A stretch of 20,865 nt of DNA, taken from Candidatus Rhodoferax randersensis (GTDB taxonomy: Bacteria; Pseudomonadota; Gammaproteobacteria; Burkholderiales; Burkholderiaceae_C). Both the position numbers and the translations under genes were made by a program. The DNA is taken from contig JADKEH010000036.1 of NCBI GenBank assembly GCA_016718155.1, positions 1 to 20,865 of the forward strand, written 5' to 3'. The notes beneath the pieces are model-generated. The model did not search any database, was not told where the DNA came from, and saw only the letters and a program-made list of their open reading frames with translations. Shown here in pieces: positions 7,285 through 14,533 of this stretch (positions are counted from its first letter, which is position 1; each line of letters starts with the position of its first letter).

Positions 7285-8112
7285 TCATGAACCAGAGCCT
7301 GCGTTGGTTTTGGTTTTTGCCTTACCGGATGTCTGCGCCGCCCGGCGGCGGTAACTATCGACGTTCATCTCAAAAATAGTTGAGTGGTGCACAAGGCGGT
7401 CAACCGCCGCCAGTGTCATGGCTGGCTCCACAAACACCTCTCCCCACTGTGAGAACGGTGTATTGGCTGTAATGGCCAGACTCTTGCGCTCATAGCGTTC
7501 GGATATCAGCTCAAACAAGACGGAGGTCTCCGCCTGGTCGCGTCGTACATAGCTGAGGTCATCCAGAATCAGCAAGTCAAACCGGTCTAACTTGGCCAGT
7601 TCCTGCGGCAAACGCAGGTCACGCCGGGCAGCCTGCAGCCGTTGCACCAAGTCCGAACAGCGGGTAAACAGTACCCGCCGACCACTATCAATCAAGGCGT
7701 GCCCCAAGGCGCACACCAGATGGCTCTTGCCAACACCCGGTGGCCCGAACAGCAGCACATTGGCACCCCGGTCAATCCACTCGGTGCCTTCTGTGAGCGC
7801 CATCACCTGCGCCTTGGACACCCTGGGAACAGCGGCGAAGTCAAAGCTGGACAGGCGCTTATCCGGGCTCAGGCCCGACTCCATGCGGTGGCGGTCAATG
7901 CGGCGGGTTTCGCGCTCATTGATTTCATGCTCCAGCAAGGCCTCCAATAACCGGTGTGCTGGCCAGCCCTCCTTGTCAGACTGTGCGCACAGGTCGCCAG
8001 CCAGGCGCTTGATGGTGGGCAGGCGCAAATCGGTAAGCATCATCCCCAGGCGGGCCGACGTACTGGTGATAGTAGTTGTCGTTGTCACCGTTGTAATTGA
8101 CGCCGCGCTCAT
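7285..8112 (-). CDS. istB: IS21-family helper ATPase IstB
   Basis: 275 residues, slightly long for the family because of a Thr-rich N-terminus. Walker A GPPGVGKS (123-130), Walker B LLILDDLSY (D184, D185) and the ITANTPFSQW sensor-type segment mark it as the DnaA/DnaC-like AAA+ protein that remodels target DNA and recruits the IstA transposase. The start overlaps the istA stop by 4 bases (ATGA), so the two are translationally coupled. It appears intact. Confidence 0.95.
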   Translation of the reverse strand: MSAASITTVTTTTTITSTSARLGMMLTDLRLPTIKRLAGDLCAQSDKEGWPAHRLLEALLEHEINERETRRIDRHRMESGLSPDKRLSSFDFAAVPRVSKAQVMALTEGTEWIDRGANVLLFGPPGVGKSHLVCALGHALIDSGRRVLFTRCSDLVQRLQAARRDLRLPQELAKLDRFDLLILDDLSYVRRDQAETSVLFELISERYERKSLAITANTPFSQWGEVFVEPAMTLAAVDRLVHHSTIFEMNVDSYRRRAAQTSGKAKTKTNAGSGS

Positions 8113-9602
8113 AGGGCCACCTCAAACAGTTCGTCGTAGGAGGCAAGCAGGGGCAGCGTCACCACCACCTGCGGCACATCTCCCTTGGGCGGCGCCAGTA
8201 GTTGGGTCAGCGCGTGCAGGTCAGGCAATTGGTCCAGCTCAATCAACTGCTCCAATTCGTGGGCGAGTTGGGCCTCGTGCCCCTCGGCAGCCAAGACCAG
8301 CAAACCCACCATCGTTTTACAGGCTTCGCGTTCAGGTCGCTGGGCAGACAGCCGCTCCCACGTTTGGCGGTACACGGGACGGGGGAAGGATGCGTCACGC
8401 AACACCCAGCGGGCAAATGCGCCGGGCTTGCGTTTCAAAGCAGCCACCAAATGGCGGTAGTCGATGCCGCGTCCATTGCGCTGGCCGTCTTCTGGTCGTG
8501 CTCTGGGTAACGTGAGTACGCATTGACCACCCAGCCAGCATTCCACATGCTGGGCATACTGGCGCACCATCAGCCGGTGGCCAATGAGCTGGCTTGGGGC
8601 GCTGTACAGAGCGCCTTTGAGGTTGAAGACGGCGTGTTTGCTGACCCGCGCGGGAATCTCTTCAAATTCCGCTGTACGGCGCACCGGCAAGGGTTTGAGC
8701 ATGGTGCGCTCGGTGACCAGGAGCTTGGCTGCACGGGTGTTCATGCGCTGCACGATGGTGCCCACAAACGTTTCGTAGTCAGCTCGCGTATCAAAGCTGC
8801 GACTGCCGCGCAGACGCAACGCCTGGTCCAGTGCGGTCTTCAATGAATCATGGCGCGATTCGATGGAGCCGTTCTCGTTGGATTGGCCCGGATTGCAGCG
8901 TGTTGCTCGCAGGCCGTAGTGGCTGCACAGGTCGGCATACCGCTTGGTCAATTCTTCCTGCTCGGCCAAGTTGTTGAAGGCCGCCGACAGGCTGTCGGTG
9001 CGGTGTTCTTCGGGGACACCGCCCAATGCCCACAGAGCCGCCTGCAATCCTGTCGACAGCGCCAGAAAGCTTTCGCCGCCATCGATGACTGTGACGTGGC
9101 GCCATCCCGAGTAGGCCAATGCGAATTGGTACAGCCGGTGTGCGAACGCGGCACCGCCAATCTCGACGTTCAGGTCATCGGCGACGGTGAAGTCCGACAG
9201 GCCCTGTCGTCCTGGTGGGTGTTCCTGAGCAAAGTAGACCTCCCGCTCAGCTCCAAACTTGGCACGCCACAGGCGGATGCGTCTTTGCAATGTTCGCAGC
9301 ACGCTGCTGTCCCACTGACCGGGGTAGCGACGCTGCAGTTCTTCCAGTAGGGTAACGGCGTTGAGTCTGGCATCGCTTTGCAGCAGGGGGACGACTTCAC
9401 TGTCCCAGACCGCGCTCAATGGGTCTTCTCGCGTGCGCCAGTTGCGCTGGGGTCTTTGTGATGGCAGGTTTGGCGCATCGTCAATGCGCCGGGCGCTTCG
9501 TTCGCTGATGCCCGCTTTGGCCGCGGCCGCTACTTGACTGAACTTGTTGCGGTGTTGTTTGTACTTGTGCACTTGGTGGTCCGTGATTCTCTTGCCGGGC
9601 AT
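8109..9602 (-). CDS. istA: IS21-family transposase IstA
   Basis: 497 residues. N-terminal helix-turn-helix region (KFSQVAAAAKAGISERSARR, about 20-39), then an RNase H-like DDE integrase core with likely catalytic residues D137 (GLSDFT), D203 (HRTDSLSAAF) and E248 (NENGSIESRH), then a basic C-terminal domain. It belongs to the IS21 subgroup with the N-terminal MPGKRITDHQ start. The ATG at 9602 lies about 125 bases inside the right end. It appears intact and is paired with istB. Confidence 0.95.
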   Translation of the reverse strand: MPGKRITDHQVHKYKQHRNKFSQVAAAAKAGISERSARRIDDAPNLPSQRPQRNWRTREDPLSAVWDSEVVPLLQSDARLNAVTLLEELQRRYPGQWDSSVLRTLQRRIRLWRAKFGAEREVYFAQEHPPGRQGLSDFTVADDLNVEIGGAAFAHRLYQFALAYSGWRHVTVIDGGESFLALSTGLQAALWALGGVPEEHRTDSLSAAFNNLAEQEELTKRYADLCSHYGLRATRCNPGQSNENGSIESRHDSLKTALDQALRLRGSRSFDTRADYETFVGTIVQRMNTRAAKLLVTERTMLKPLPVRRTAEFEEIPARVSKHAVFNLKGALYSAPSQLIGHRLMVRQYAQHVECWLGGQCVLTLPRARPEDGQRNGRGIDYRHLVAALKRKPGAFARWVLRDASFPRPVYRQTWERLSAQRPEREACKTMVGLLVLAAEGHEAQLAHELEQLIELDQLPDLHALTQLLAPPKGDVPQVVVTLPLLASYDELFEVAL

Positions 9603-9671
9603 GCCGCCTACCTTCGATGGGTGTTCGATGGTGCAACGGTAGCCCCGCCTCCCGGACCTGCCCGGTTTAGG

Positions 9672-9727
9672 TCTCTAACCGGCCAAGATAGTTGTCGTCA
9701 ACCGGCCAAGGTAATTGTCGCCAAACA
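9672..9727 (-). repeat. IS21-family right terminal inverted repeat
   Basis: On the minus strand it reads TGTTTGGCGACAATTACC and onward, with two copies of the CAA-x-TA-x-CTTGGCCGG motif. It is also present, nearly unchanged, in the solo copy ending at 10265. Confidence 0.8.
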
Positions 9728-10113
9728 ATTGGGCTGAGGCCCGTGTATCGGCGTCTCAAAAACGCCGGGCGGGTTATCACGGACCATAGCTACTTAAGTC
9801 CTCCTTGAACTGGATTCAAGGCGTGCTGGGAGCCACGGATTTTGAGTTCGACCGTAGGGGCCTATAACCTGCTGGCGGCGCGTGTAGTCTTCCAGGTCTG
9901 CCCGTGATGCGGGAAACGCCGGACTGCCGGGGCAAACTGAATCCATGACCCACGGTTTTTCCCGGCCCGGCAGGACTGAACGCCAAGGTTCTGATCAGCT
10001 TCCGCACCAGCTGGTGGCCGTCGCCCACTGGCTTGGAGGCCGGAACGGAGCGCTTTATCCCAGCCCTCAACCTGAAAATCGCGCCGCGCGATGGGTCAGG
10101 CATTGGTTGCTGC
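9728..10113. other. 386-base segment between two IS21 right ends
   Basis: No convincing gene. The first 55 bases, with the palindrome-like GGCGTCTCAAAAACGCC (about 9749-9765) and GGGCGGGTTATCACGG (9769-9784), could be the far end of the interrupted IS66 element, because IS66 ends often read GTTATCACGGAC-GCTTAC; the match is partial. The remainder is GC-rich without a recognisable product on either strand; a minus-strand open frame (9816-10103) has no family resemblance. Confidence 0.35.
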
Positions 10114-10265
10114 GTGGTCCGTGATTCTCTTGCCGGGCATGCCGCCTACCTTCGATGGGTGTTCGATGGTGCAACGGTAGCCCCGCTCTCCCGGACCTGC
10201 CCGGTTTAGGTCTCTAACCGGCCAAGATAGTTGTCGTCAACCGGCCAGGTAATTGTCGCCAAACA
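10114..10265 (-). repeat. solo right end of the IS21-family element
   Basis: Repeats 9576-9727 almost exactly: one added base (GCTCTCCC for GCCTCCC) and one missing base (CCAGG for CCAAGG). It carries the terminal repeat and the first nine istA codons, then stops. It is in direct orientation 538 bases downstream. This is either what is left of a second copy of the element or the product of a duplication during rearrangement. Its outer edge abuts a truncated toxin gene. Confidence 0.85.
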
Positions 10266-10550
10266 GACGGCGCCAGCGACGCAACGCGGCGCCAAACCCT
10301 GCTCGATTGGCTGGAAACCGATTTGCCAACGTTCTTCATGGGTCGCCTGCTGTCGGTAGATGCGGCGGTGGCGGATCGATGGGGCCGAATGCTGGCGCAG
10401 GCCGGGCGGCCCCTGCCCGCCATCGACAGCCTGCTCGCCGCAACGGCACTAGAGCACGACCTGGTGCTGGTTACGCGCAACGTCAAGGACTTTGCTGGTC
10501 TACCGGTTGAGCTATTCAATCCCTGGCGAGACCAATTGGATAGCAACTGA
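10266..10550 (+). pseudogene. PIN-domain toxin (VapC/FitB-like), N-terminus lost at the IS end
   Basis: The frame starts abruptly where the solo IS21 end finishes and gives 94 residues without a proper start. Seen: LLDWLETDLPTFFMGRLLSV, LPAIDSLLAATALEHDLVLV and TRNVKDFAGL, then NPWRDQ. The IDSLxAATA and TRNVxDF segments hold two of the acidic metal-binding residues of VapC/FitB ribonucleases; the N-terminal Asp is gone with about 40 residues. It should be inactive. An internal ATG exists but would not restore the active site. No antitoxin gene remains next to it. Confidence 0.8.
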
Positions 10551-10580
10551 GTGTCTTCAGCGCCGTCGCACCTATCCGAA

Positions 10581-12884
10581 TCACCGCTCCGATTCCGAAC
10601 TTAACCACTGTTCAAACATCCCCCGGTAAGCCGCCTCCACCCGGCGCGCAAAGCCGGCCTCATCCATCAGCGGGCAGGCTTGCATCTCGGCCCTCAAGCC
10701 GGCCCGTGTAGCGGCCAGCTTGGGCAAGTCAGCCGCCAAGGCCACTGCAATCGCCACGTACTGCGCCTCGGAGTGGGCAATCCACTCCGGGTGCCCCACC
10801 CCGTGCAGAATCGCGCTGCCCAAGGTGCCCACGCTGGGCCTGCCCGCCAGGGTGACAAAGGGCACGCCCAGGTACAGGCTCTCAAACAGCGTGGTGCCCG
10901 AGTTGTGCGGAAAGCAGTCCAGTGCAATGTCAATTTGGCGCAGCACGTCCCAGGGCGGGCTGTGGTAACCGATGCTCAGGCGCTCGCGCTCGATGCCATT
11001 TTGGGCAAAGCGCTCGGCCAACTCGTCTTGCATGCTGGTTGTGCGGTAGTCGCCGCTGTTGATGATCAGGCGCGCGTTGGGCAGCCGTTTGAGTAGCTCA
11101 GCCCACACCCGCACGGTGTGGTGGTTGATACGCACCGCGCGGGTCAGGCTGCCAAAGGTGATGTGACCGTTTTGTGCTGCCGGCAAGGCGTTGACTTCGC
11201 CCATGCCTTCTGCTGCTCGGTAGACCAGGCCGGGGCCGTCCAGGCGCCAGGGCGTTTCGCTGAACAAGGCTTCGCTGCCCGCTGGCACGGTGGGCCAGTC
11301 GGTCAGGTAGTAGTCGATGGCGCTTAGACCCGTGGTGTAGCCAAAGTCGAGCCAGTGCAGCGATACCGGGGCGGGTTTGCGGGCAAAGACCTGCAGGCGG
11401 TTGCCCGCCGTGTGGCCGGCCACATCGACCAGGATGTCGATGCCGTCATCGCGGATGCGCTGGGCCAAGGCTTCGTCACTCATGCCTCGGGTGGGCACCC
11501 AGTGGTCCACGTAGCCTTTGTAGCGCTCGGTGACGGCGTCTTCACGGGCCAGTTCGGCGTAGGCGTAGACCTCCACTGCGTTGTGGTCGTGCTGGGCCAG
11601 CAAGGGCTCCAGGAAGTGGCGCGAGGAGTGGTGGCGCAGCGCCGGGCTGACGTAGCCAACTTTGAGGCGGTGGCCAGGGGAGCGGTCGTTGGTGTGGGAG
11701 CGCCAGGCTGCGCGGTGGGGTTGGCCGAACTGCTGTTCGAAGCCTTCGTAGGCGGCGTAGATTGCTTGGGCGCTTTGGTCTGGGTGGTAGTTCAGCACGA
11801 ACAGCAAACTGGCGAACGTATCGCACGCCTTGGGGTTGAGTTCCAGCGCGCGACGGTAACAAGCGTGGGCCTCGTTGAGGCGGCCCAGGTCTTTGAGCAC
11901 ACCACCCAAGTTGGTGTGCGCGGCCACCTGAGCAGGCGCCAGCTCCACGGCGTGCCGATACCACCCCTCTGACTCAAACAGCCGCCCTTGTTGGCTTAGC
12001 ACCGTGCCCAAGGTGTTGCAAGCTTCCCAGTAGTCGGGGCGGCACTGGATGGCCTGGCGGCAACTGGCTTCGGCCTCGGCCAGGCGGGCGTCTTGCAGCA
12101 AGATCAGCGCCAAGGTGTTGTGAAGCTCGGCCCGGTCAGGCGCCAACGTCAAAGCACGCTGGCAACTCCGCAGCGCTTCATCGAGATCGCCCATTTCAAG
12201 CTGGAGCAACGCCATGTTGCCGTGCGCCTGCGCCGAGTCCGGCTTGAGTGTCAGCGAACGGCGCAGGCAGTCCTGAGCTTCGGACAAGCGGCCCAAGTCC
12301 CGCAGGGCAGCAGCCAGGTTGTCGCAGGCTTGCAAATGGTTTGGCTGGAGCGCCAAGGCGCGTCGGTAAACCGCCTCGGCCTCATCAGCGCGGCCCAAGT
12401 CGTGCAGCACAACTCCCAGGTTGTTATGGGCCGCGACGAAATCCGGTCTGCTTTGGATGGCCCGCCGGTAGCTCGCCTCGGCCTGCTGTGGCTGGCCCAG
12501 CAGCTTGAAGGTCAATCCCAGGTTGTAATGCGCATCGGCGAAGTCGGGCTTGAGCTGCAAAGCGCGCTGGTAGCTGACTTGCGCCTCCTGGAGCCGGCCC
12601 ACCTTCTTCAGCACGATGCCAAGGTTGCTGTGTGCAGACGGATCATTGGGCAACAGCGTGGCGGCCCGCTGCATCGGCAGCAGCGCATCGGCATCGCGCC
12701 CCATTTGTTGGTAGGCAGCACCGAGAAAGGTCCAGGCAAGCGGATGATGGGCGTAGCGCTGCGTCAGGGCCTGCGCCAGCGCAACGGCTTCGGTCAAGCG
12801 ACCTTGGTCGAAGAGCGTCGACAAAGCTTGAATAGCTTGTGCAGCAGAATTGGCTTCTGCCTGCGGGGAGTGGGGCGCGGTCAC
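10581..12884 (-). CDS. TPR-containing GT41 (OGT/SPINDLY-like) glycosyltransferase, paralog 1
   Basis: 767 residues. About ten 34-residue TPRs occupy roughly 22-362 (for example VGRLQEAQVSYQRALQLKPD), followed by the GT41 catalytic domain from about 370: YHPDQSAQAIYAAYEGFEQQ, RLKVGYVSPALRHHSSRHFL, DGIDILVDVAGHTAGNRLQV, and C657-FPHNSGTTLFESLYLGVP with the nucleotide-sugar-binding lobe behind it. Family members transfer GlcNAc or other sugars to Ser/Thr of proteins in the cytoplasm; bacterial ones often modify flagellin or adhesins, but no target is shown here. The GTG at 12884 keeps the longest frame. An ATG at 12903 would fit only if the C7 tract between them (12891-12897) were one base shorter. 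It appears intact, and is the only intact paralog besides OGT2. Confidence 0.9.
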   Translation of the reverse strand: MTAPHSPQAEANSAAQAIQALSTLFDQGRLTEAVALAQALTQRYAHHPLAWTFLGAAYQQMGRDADALLPMQRAATLLPNDPSAHSNLGIVLKKVGRLQEAQVSYQRALQLKPDFADAHYNLGLTFKLLGQPQQAEASYRRAIQSRPDFVAAHNNLGVVLHDLGRADEAEAVYRRALALQPNHLQACDNLAAALRDLGRLSEAQDCLRRSLTLKPDSAQAHGNMALLQLEMGDLDEALRSCQRALTLAPDRAELHNTLALILLQDARLAEAEASCRQAIQCRPDYWEACNTLGTVLSQQGRLFESEGWYRHAVELAPAQVAAHTNLGGVLKDLGRLNEAHACYRRALELNPKACDTFASLLFVLNYHPDQSAQAIYAAYEGFEQQFGQPHRAAWRSHTNDRSPGHRLKVGYVSPALRHHSSRHFLEPLLAQHDHNAVEVYAYAELAREDAVTERYKGYVDHWVPTRGMSDEALAQRIRDDGIDILVDVAGHTAGNRLQVFARKPAPVSLHWLDFGYTTGLSAIDYYLTDWPTVPAGSEALFSETPWRLDGPGLVYRAAEGMGEVNALPAAQNGHITFGSLTRAVRINHHTVRVWAELLKRLPNARLIINSGDYRTTSMQDELAERFAQNGIERERLSIGYHSPPWDVLRQIDIALDCFPHNSGTTLFESLYLGVPFVTLAGRPSVGTLGSAILHGVGHPEWIAHSEAQYVAIAVALAADLPKLAATRAGLRAEMQACPLMDEAGFARRVEAAYRGMFEQWLSSESER

Positions 12885-13063
12885 GTCAGCGGGGGGGCGA
12901 CATCACACGTCGACGGGTAGCCACGCGGATGCAAACCGGCGCGGTGGCGGTGGAGAACGCCCTTAAACTTGGGGTAGCGACTGGCATGTGCGTAATTTGT
13001 CGATTTGAGTGTGCGATGTCACTCAGCCGCTTGAGTTTCAAGCAGCATGCACCAGTGCAGTAA

Positions 13064-13090
13064 CCATCCCCCGGCAAAGCCGGGGGATGG
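13064..13090. repeat. strong perfect hairpin, REP-like
   Basis: CCATCCCCCGGC, loop AAA, then GCCGGGGGATGG: a 12-base perfect stem. It stands in the gap between the toxin-antitoxin pair and paralog 1. No T-tract follows on either strand, so it is not a standard intrinsic terminator. Its form fits dispersed REP-type elements or the recognition hairpin of a Y1 transposase, but only one copy is present in this window. Its right arm includes the ATG of the antitoxin relic. Confidence 0.6.
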
Positions 13091-13185
13091 CACCGGCCTG
13101 GCGTCTGCAAGATGCCAAGGCCCAATTCAGCGCGCTGGTCGACCACGCCTTGCGCGGCGTGCCGCAGCATGTCACGCGCCCGTGC
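13087..13185 (+). pseudogene. Phd/YefM-family antitoxin relic, N-terminal part
   Basis: Reads MAPAWRLQDAKAQFSALVDH and then ALRGVPQHVTR, which is the typical start of Phd/YefM antitoxins (W-x-LQ-DAK-x-xFS-x-LV, then GPQ-x-VT-x-R). The characteristic following strand with VVVLS is missing and the frame becomes unlike the family after about 13180. It is therefore a truncated remnant of a second toxin-antitoxin system. Its cognate toxin is not next to it; the truncated PIN toxin at 10266 is 2.8 kb away and on the same strand, so a former pairing is only a guess. Confidence 0.6.
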
Positions 13186-13225
13186 CATGCCGAGTGCCGG
13201 ACAGTCAGGTCGAAGCGGCACAACA

Positions 13226-13621
13226 TCATGCAAAGCGCAAGCGCGGCTCTATGGCCGCGATGCGTTCAAAATCGCGATCAGCGTGTAGCAGCGGCTCATC
13301 CGCCTCAATAGCACAAGCAGCAATCAGGCAGTCATTTGGGCTGCGGATGGTCACGCCAGCCCATCGACAGCGTGCATAGAGCATTGCCGCCTGTCGAGCG
13401 GTTTCATGGGAATCCTCTGGTATTAATACCGGCACCATGTCCAACTGGGCTTGCAGATTCAGGAAGTGCCGGACATCGCTTGCCCCCTGCAACACCTCCT
13501 GATAGACGGTATCTGGCATCAGCATGGGTTCGCCCAGGCGCAAGGCCTGTTCCAGCCTTCTGCTGGCGTGCGACACGCGACCGCGCAGCATGTCAATCCA
13601 GGCCGTCGAATCCGCAATCAT
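13226..13621 (-). CDS. vapC: VapC-family PIN-domain ribonuclease toxin
   Basis: 131 residues, normal length. Metal-binding acidic residues of the PIN fold are present: D4 (MIADSTAWID), E42 (YQEVLQG), D97 (SPNDCLIAACA) and D115/D117 (HADRDF). Family members cut tRNA or rRNA when released from their antitoxin. The ATG overlaps the stop of the antitoxin gene by 4 bases (ATGA), as in most such pairs. It appears intact. No other gene overlaps it except the tail of the Phd relic frame on the opposite strand. Confidence 0.9.
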   Translation of the reverse strand: MIADSTAWIDMLRGRVSHASRRLEQALRLGEPMLMPDTVYQEVLQGASDVRHFLNLQAQLDMVPVLIPEDSHETARQAAMLYARCRWAGVTIRSPNDCLIAACAIEADEPLLHADRDFERIAAIEPRLRFA

Positions 13622-13860
13622 CGGGTCCGCTTGCCAGCGGACTCAGCCACATGCGGCACACTCTGGAACAATGCTTTGGGGTCATAGTCGTCTGCGATCA
13701 CGCCAGTGCCGACCAGTGCCAGCAAACCGGAATAATCCGGCTTTCGCACGAAGGCGCGCAAAGCAGCTTCAACTGCAGCCTTTTTGGTTTTGACGCCGGC
13801 ACGCACCATGGCCCGCGCCACAAGGTCGTCGTCCAACACGATATTGGTCCGAGTATTCAT
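13618..13860 (-). CDS. vapB: VapB-type antitoxin (ribbon-helix-helix-like)
   Basis: 80 residues from MNTRTNIVLDDDLVARAM. The RTNIVLDDDLVARAM strand-helix start followed by VKTKKAAVEAALRAFV is the VapB-type DNA-binding N-terminus; the C-terminal tail should wrap the toxin. The start was chosen at 13860 because GGAGG (13870-13874 on the complement) is 9 bases upstream; the ATG at 13866 would be only 3 bases from it. It is translationally coupled to vapC. Antitoxins of this type repress their own operon. Confidence 0.9.
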   Translation of the reverse strand: MNTRTNIVLDDDLVARAMVRAGVKTKKAAVEAALRAFVRKPDYSGLLALVGTGVIADDYDPKALFQSVPHVAESAGKRTR

Positions 13861-13869
13861 TTCCATACA

Positions 13870-13889
13870 CCTCCGATGTGTATTGCAAT
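13870..13889 (-). promoter_or_regulatory. vapB ribosome binding site and possible operator
   Basis: GGAGG at 13870-13874 (complement) is the ribosome site for the ATG at 13860. The 8-base palindrome ATTGCAAT at 13882-13889 just upstream could be part of a VapB binding site, which is usually palindromic and near the start. A -10-like CATAAT overlaps it, but no good -35 was found. The ribosome site is well supported; the operator is a guess. Confidence 0.4.
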
Positions 13890-14072
13890 TATGGCACTTC
13901 TGCCTGCAACTCACCATCGGGAATCTGGAAAACGGCCTCCACCCCTGAATATTCAACGTCAATGTGCAGCGGCAAGTGGTGTTGCGTTGTATCCAGGGCC
14001 TACATTCGGATGATGATGCCGCAAAACATTCTGATCGTTGGCACCGTCAACCTCCTTCAAAGAACCGGCGGA

Positions 14073-14276
14073 TCAAGCGCCGCTGCTTGCAGGTGCGCGC
14101 TTGGGCAGGTTCTGCTTGACGCCCAGGGCAAACGCGGCCCGCGCGGCTTGGGCCAATTGACTCTTGGCGTGCAACTGGGCCAGTTCCTGGTCAACCAGGC
14201 GCACGTTGCCGAGTTGCTGCTTGGTGGTGTCCGACAGTTCGGCCTGGCTGTAAGCCACACCATCGATGGTGATCAT
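14073..14276 (-). CDS. small conserved-looking protein (DUF6447-like)
   Basis: 67 residues from MITIDGVAYSQAELSDTTKQ. A short beta-hairpin start (I-T-I-D-G-x-x-Y), then 'LSD-x-x-K-x-QL', then a long amphipathic helix with VRLVDQELAQLHAKSQLAQ. The layout resembles small uncharacterised proteins I recall as DUF6447, with a variable C-terminal helix. A GTG at 14282 is also possible; the ATG is preferred. It follows OGT2 and the 44-codon ORF on the same strand, 122 bases behind, so it may be in their operon. Function unknown. Confidence 0.55.
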   Translation of the reverse strand: MITIDGVAYSQAELSDTTKQQLGNVRLVDQELAQLHAKSQLAQAARAAFALGVKQNLPKRAPASSGA

Positions 14277-14398
14277 GGGCACCGGGGCCGGGTTTGAGGA
14301 TGGTGGACTGATGATCTGTTCGTTCGCTTGGTTCTTACTTCCTGTGCGGGTATGCGCGGTGATTTAAGTTTGTGGATGGGCGCAGCCGCTGCGCGACC

Positions 14399-14533
14399 TC
14401 AACCCAATTTGAGGGTGTCGCCGGCCAGTTGCTGTGCCAACGCATTAGGTGGGGTCTGAAGTGCATCTGTCCATGCCTTGCTGGAGAAGTCGCCATGCAA
14501 CGCCAGGTGGTGTACGCGTAACACCAGACTCAC
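14399..14533 (-). CDS. 44-codon ORF coupled to OGT2
   Basis: GTG at 14533 overlaps the OGT2 stop as GTGA. The product reads MSLVLRVHHLALHGDFSSKA, then WTDALQTPPNALAQQLAGDT and LKLG. Composition and the lack of stops look like a real peptide rather than chance. It could be an independent small protein or the tail of an ancestral longer OGT2. No family recognised. The next gene on this strand begins 122 bases further on. Confidence 0.4.
   Translation of the reverse strand: MSLVLRVHHLALHGDFSSKAWTDALQTPPNALAQQLAGDTLKLG

Larger units (their letters stand above)
7040..9727 (-). mobile_element. complete IS21-family element
   Basis: About 2.69 kb with istA and istB on the minus strand. Its ends are imperfect inverted repeats of about 56 bases: the left end from 7040 and the reverse complement of the right end to 9727 share the internal run GACGACAACTATCTTGGCCG and begin TG, so the element reads TG...CA. 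Each end holds two spaced copies of a CAA-x-TA-x-C-TTGGCCG motif, a typical IS21 feature. No flanking target duplication is visible (GATGCGC on the left, ATTGGGC on the right), in line with a rearrangement after insertion. Confidence 0.85.

Noticed and set aside
7592..8515. 307-codon + strand frame across istB and istA
   Set aside because: Antisense to two clear IS21 genes with intact motifs; no start context or family resemblance.
9816..10103. Minus-strand open frame between the two IS21 right ends
   Set aside because: Pro/Arg/Gly-rich composition typical of chance frames in GC-rich DNA, no motif and no ribosome site.
12093..12920. 275-codon + strand frame opposite paralog 1
   Set aside because: Antisense shadow of the TPR array; the apparent repeats arise from the TPR periodicity on the other strand.
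13064..13090. Hairpin as a Rho-independent terminator of vapC
   Set aside because: No T-run follows the stem on either strand and it is 136 bases beyond the vapC stop.
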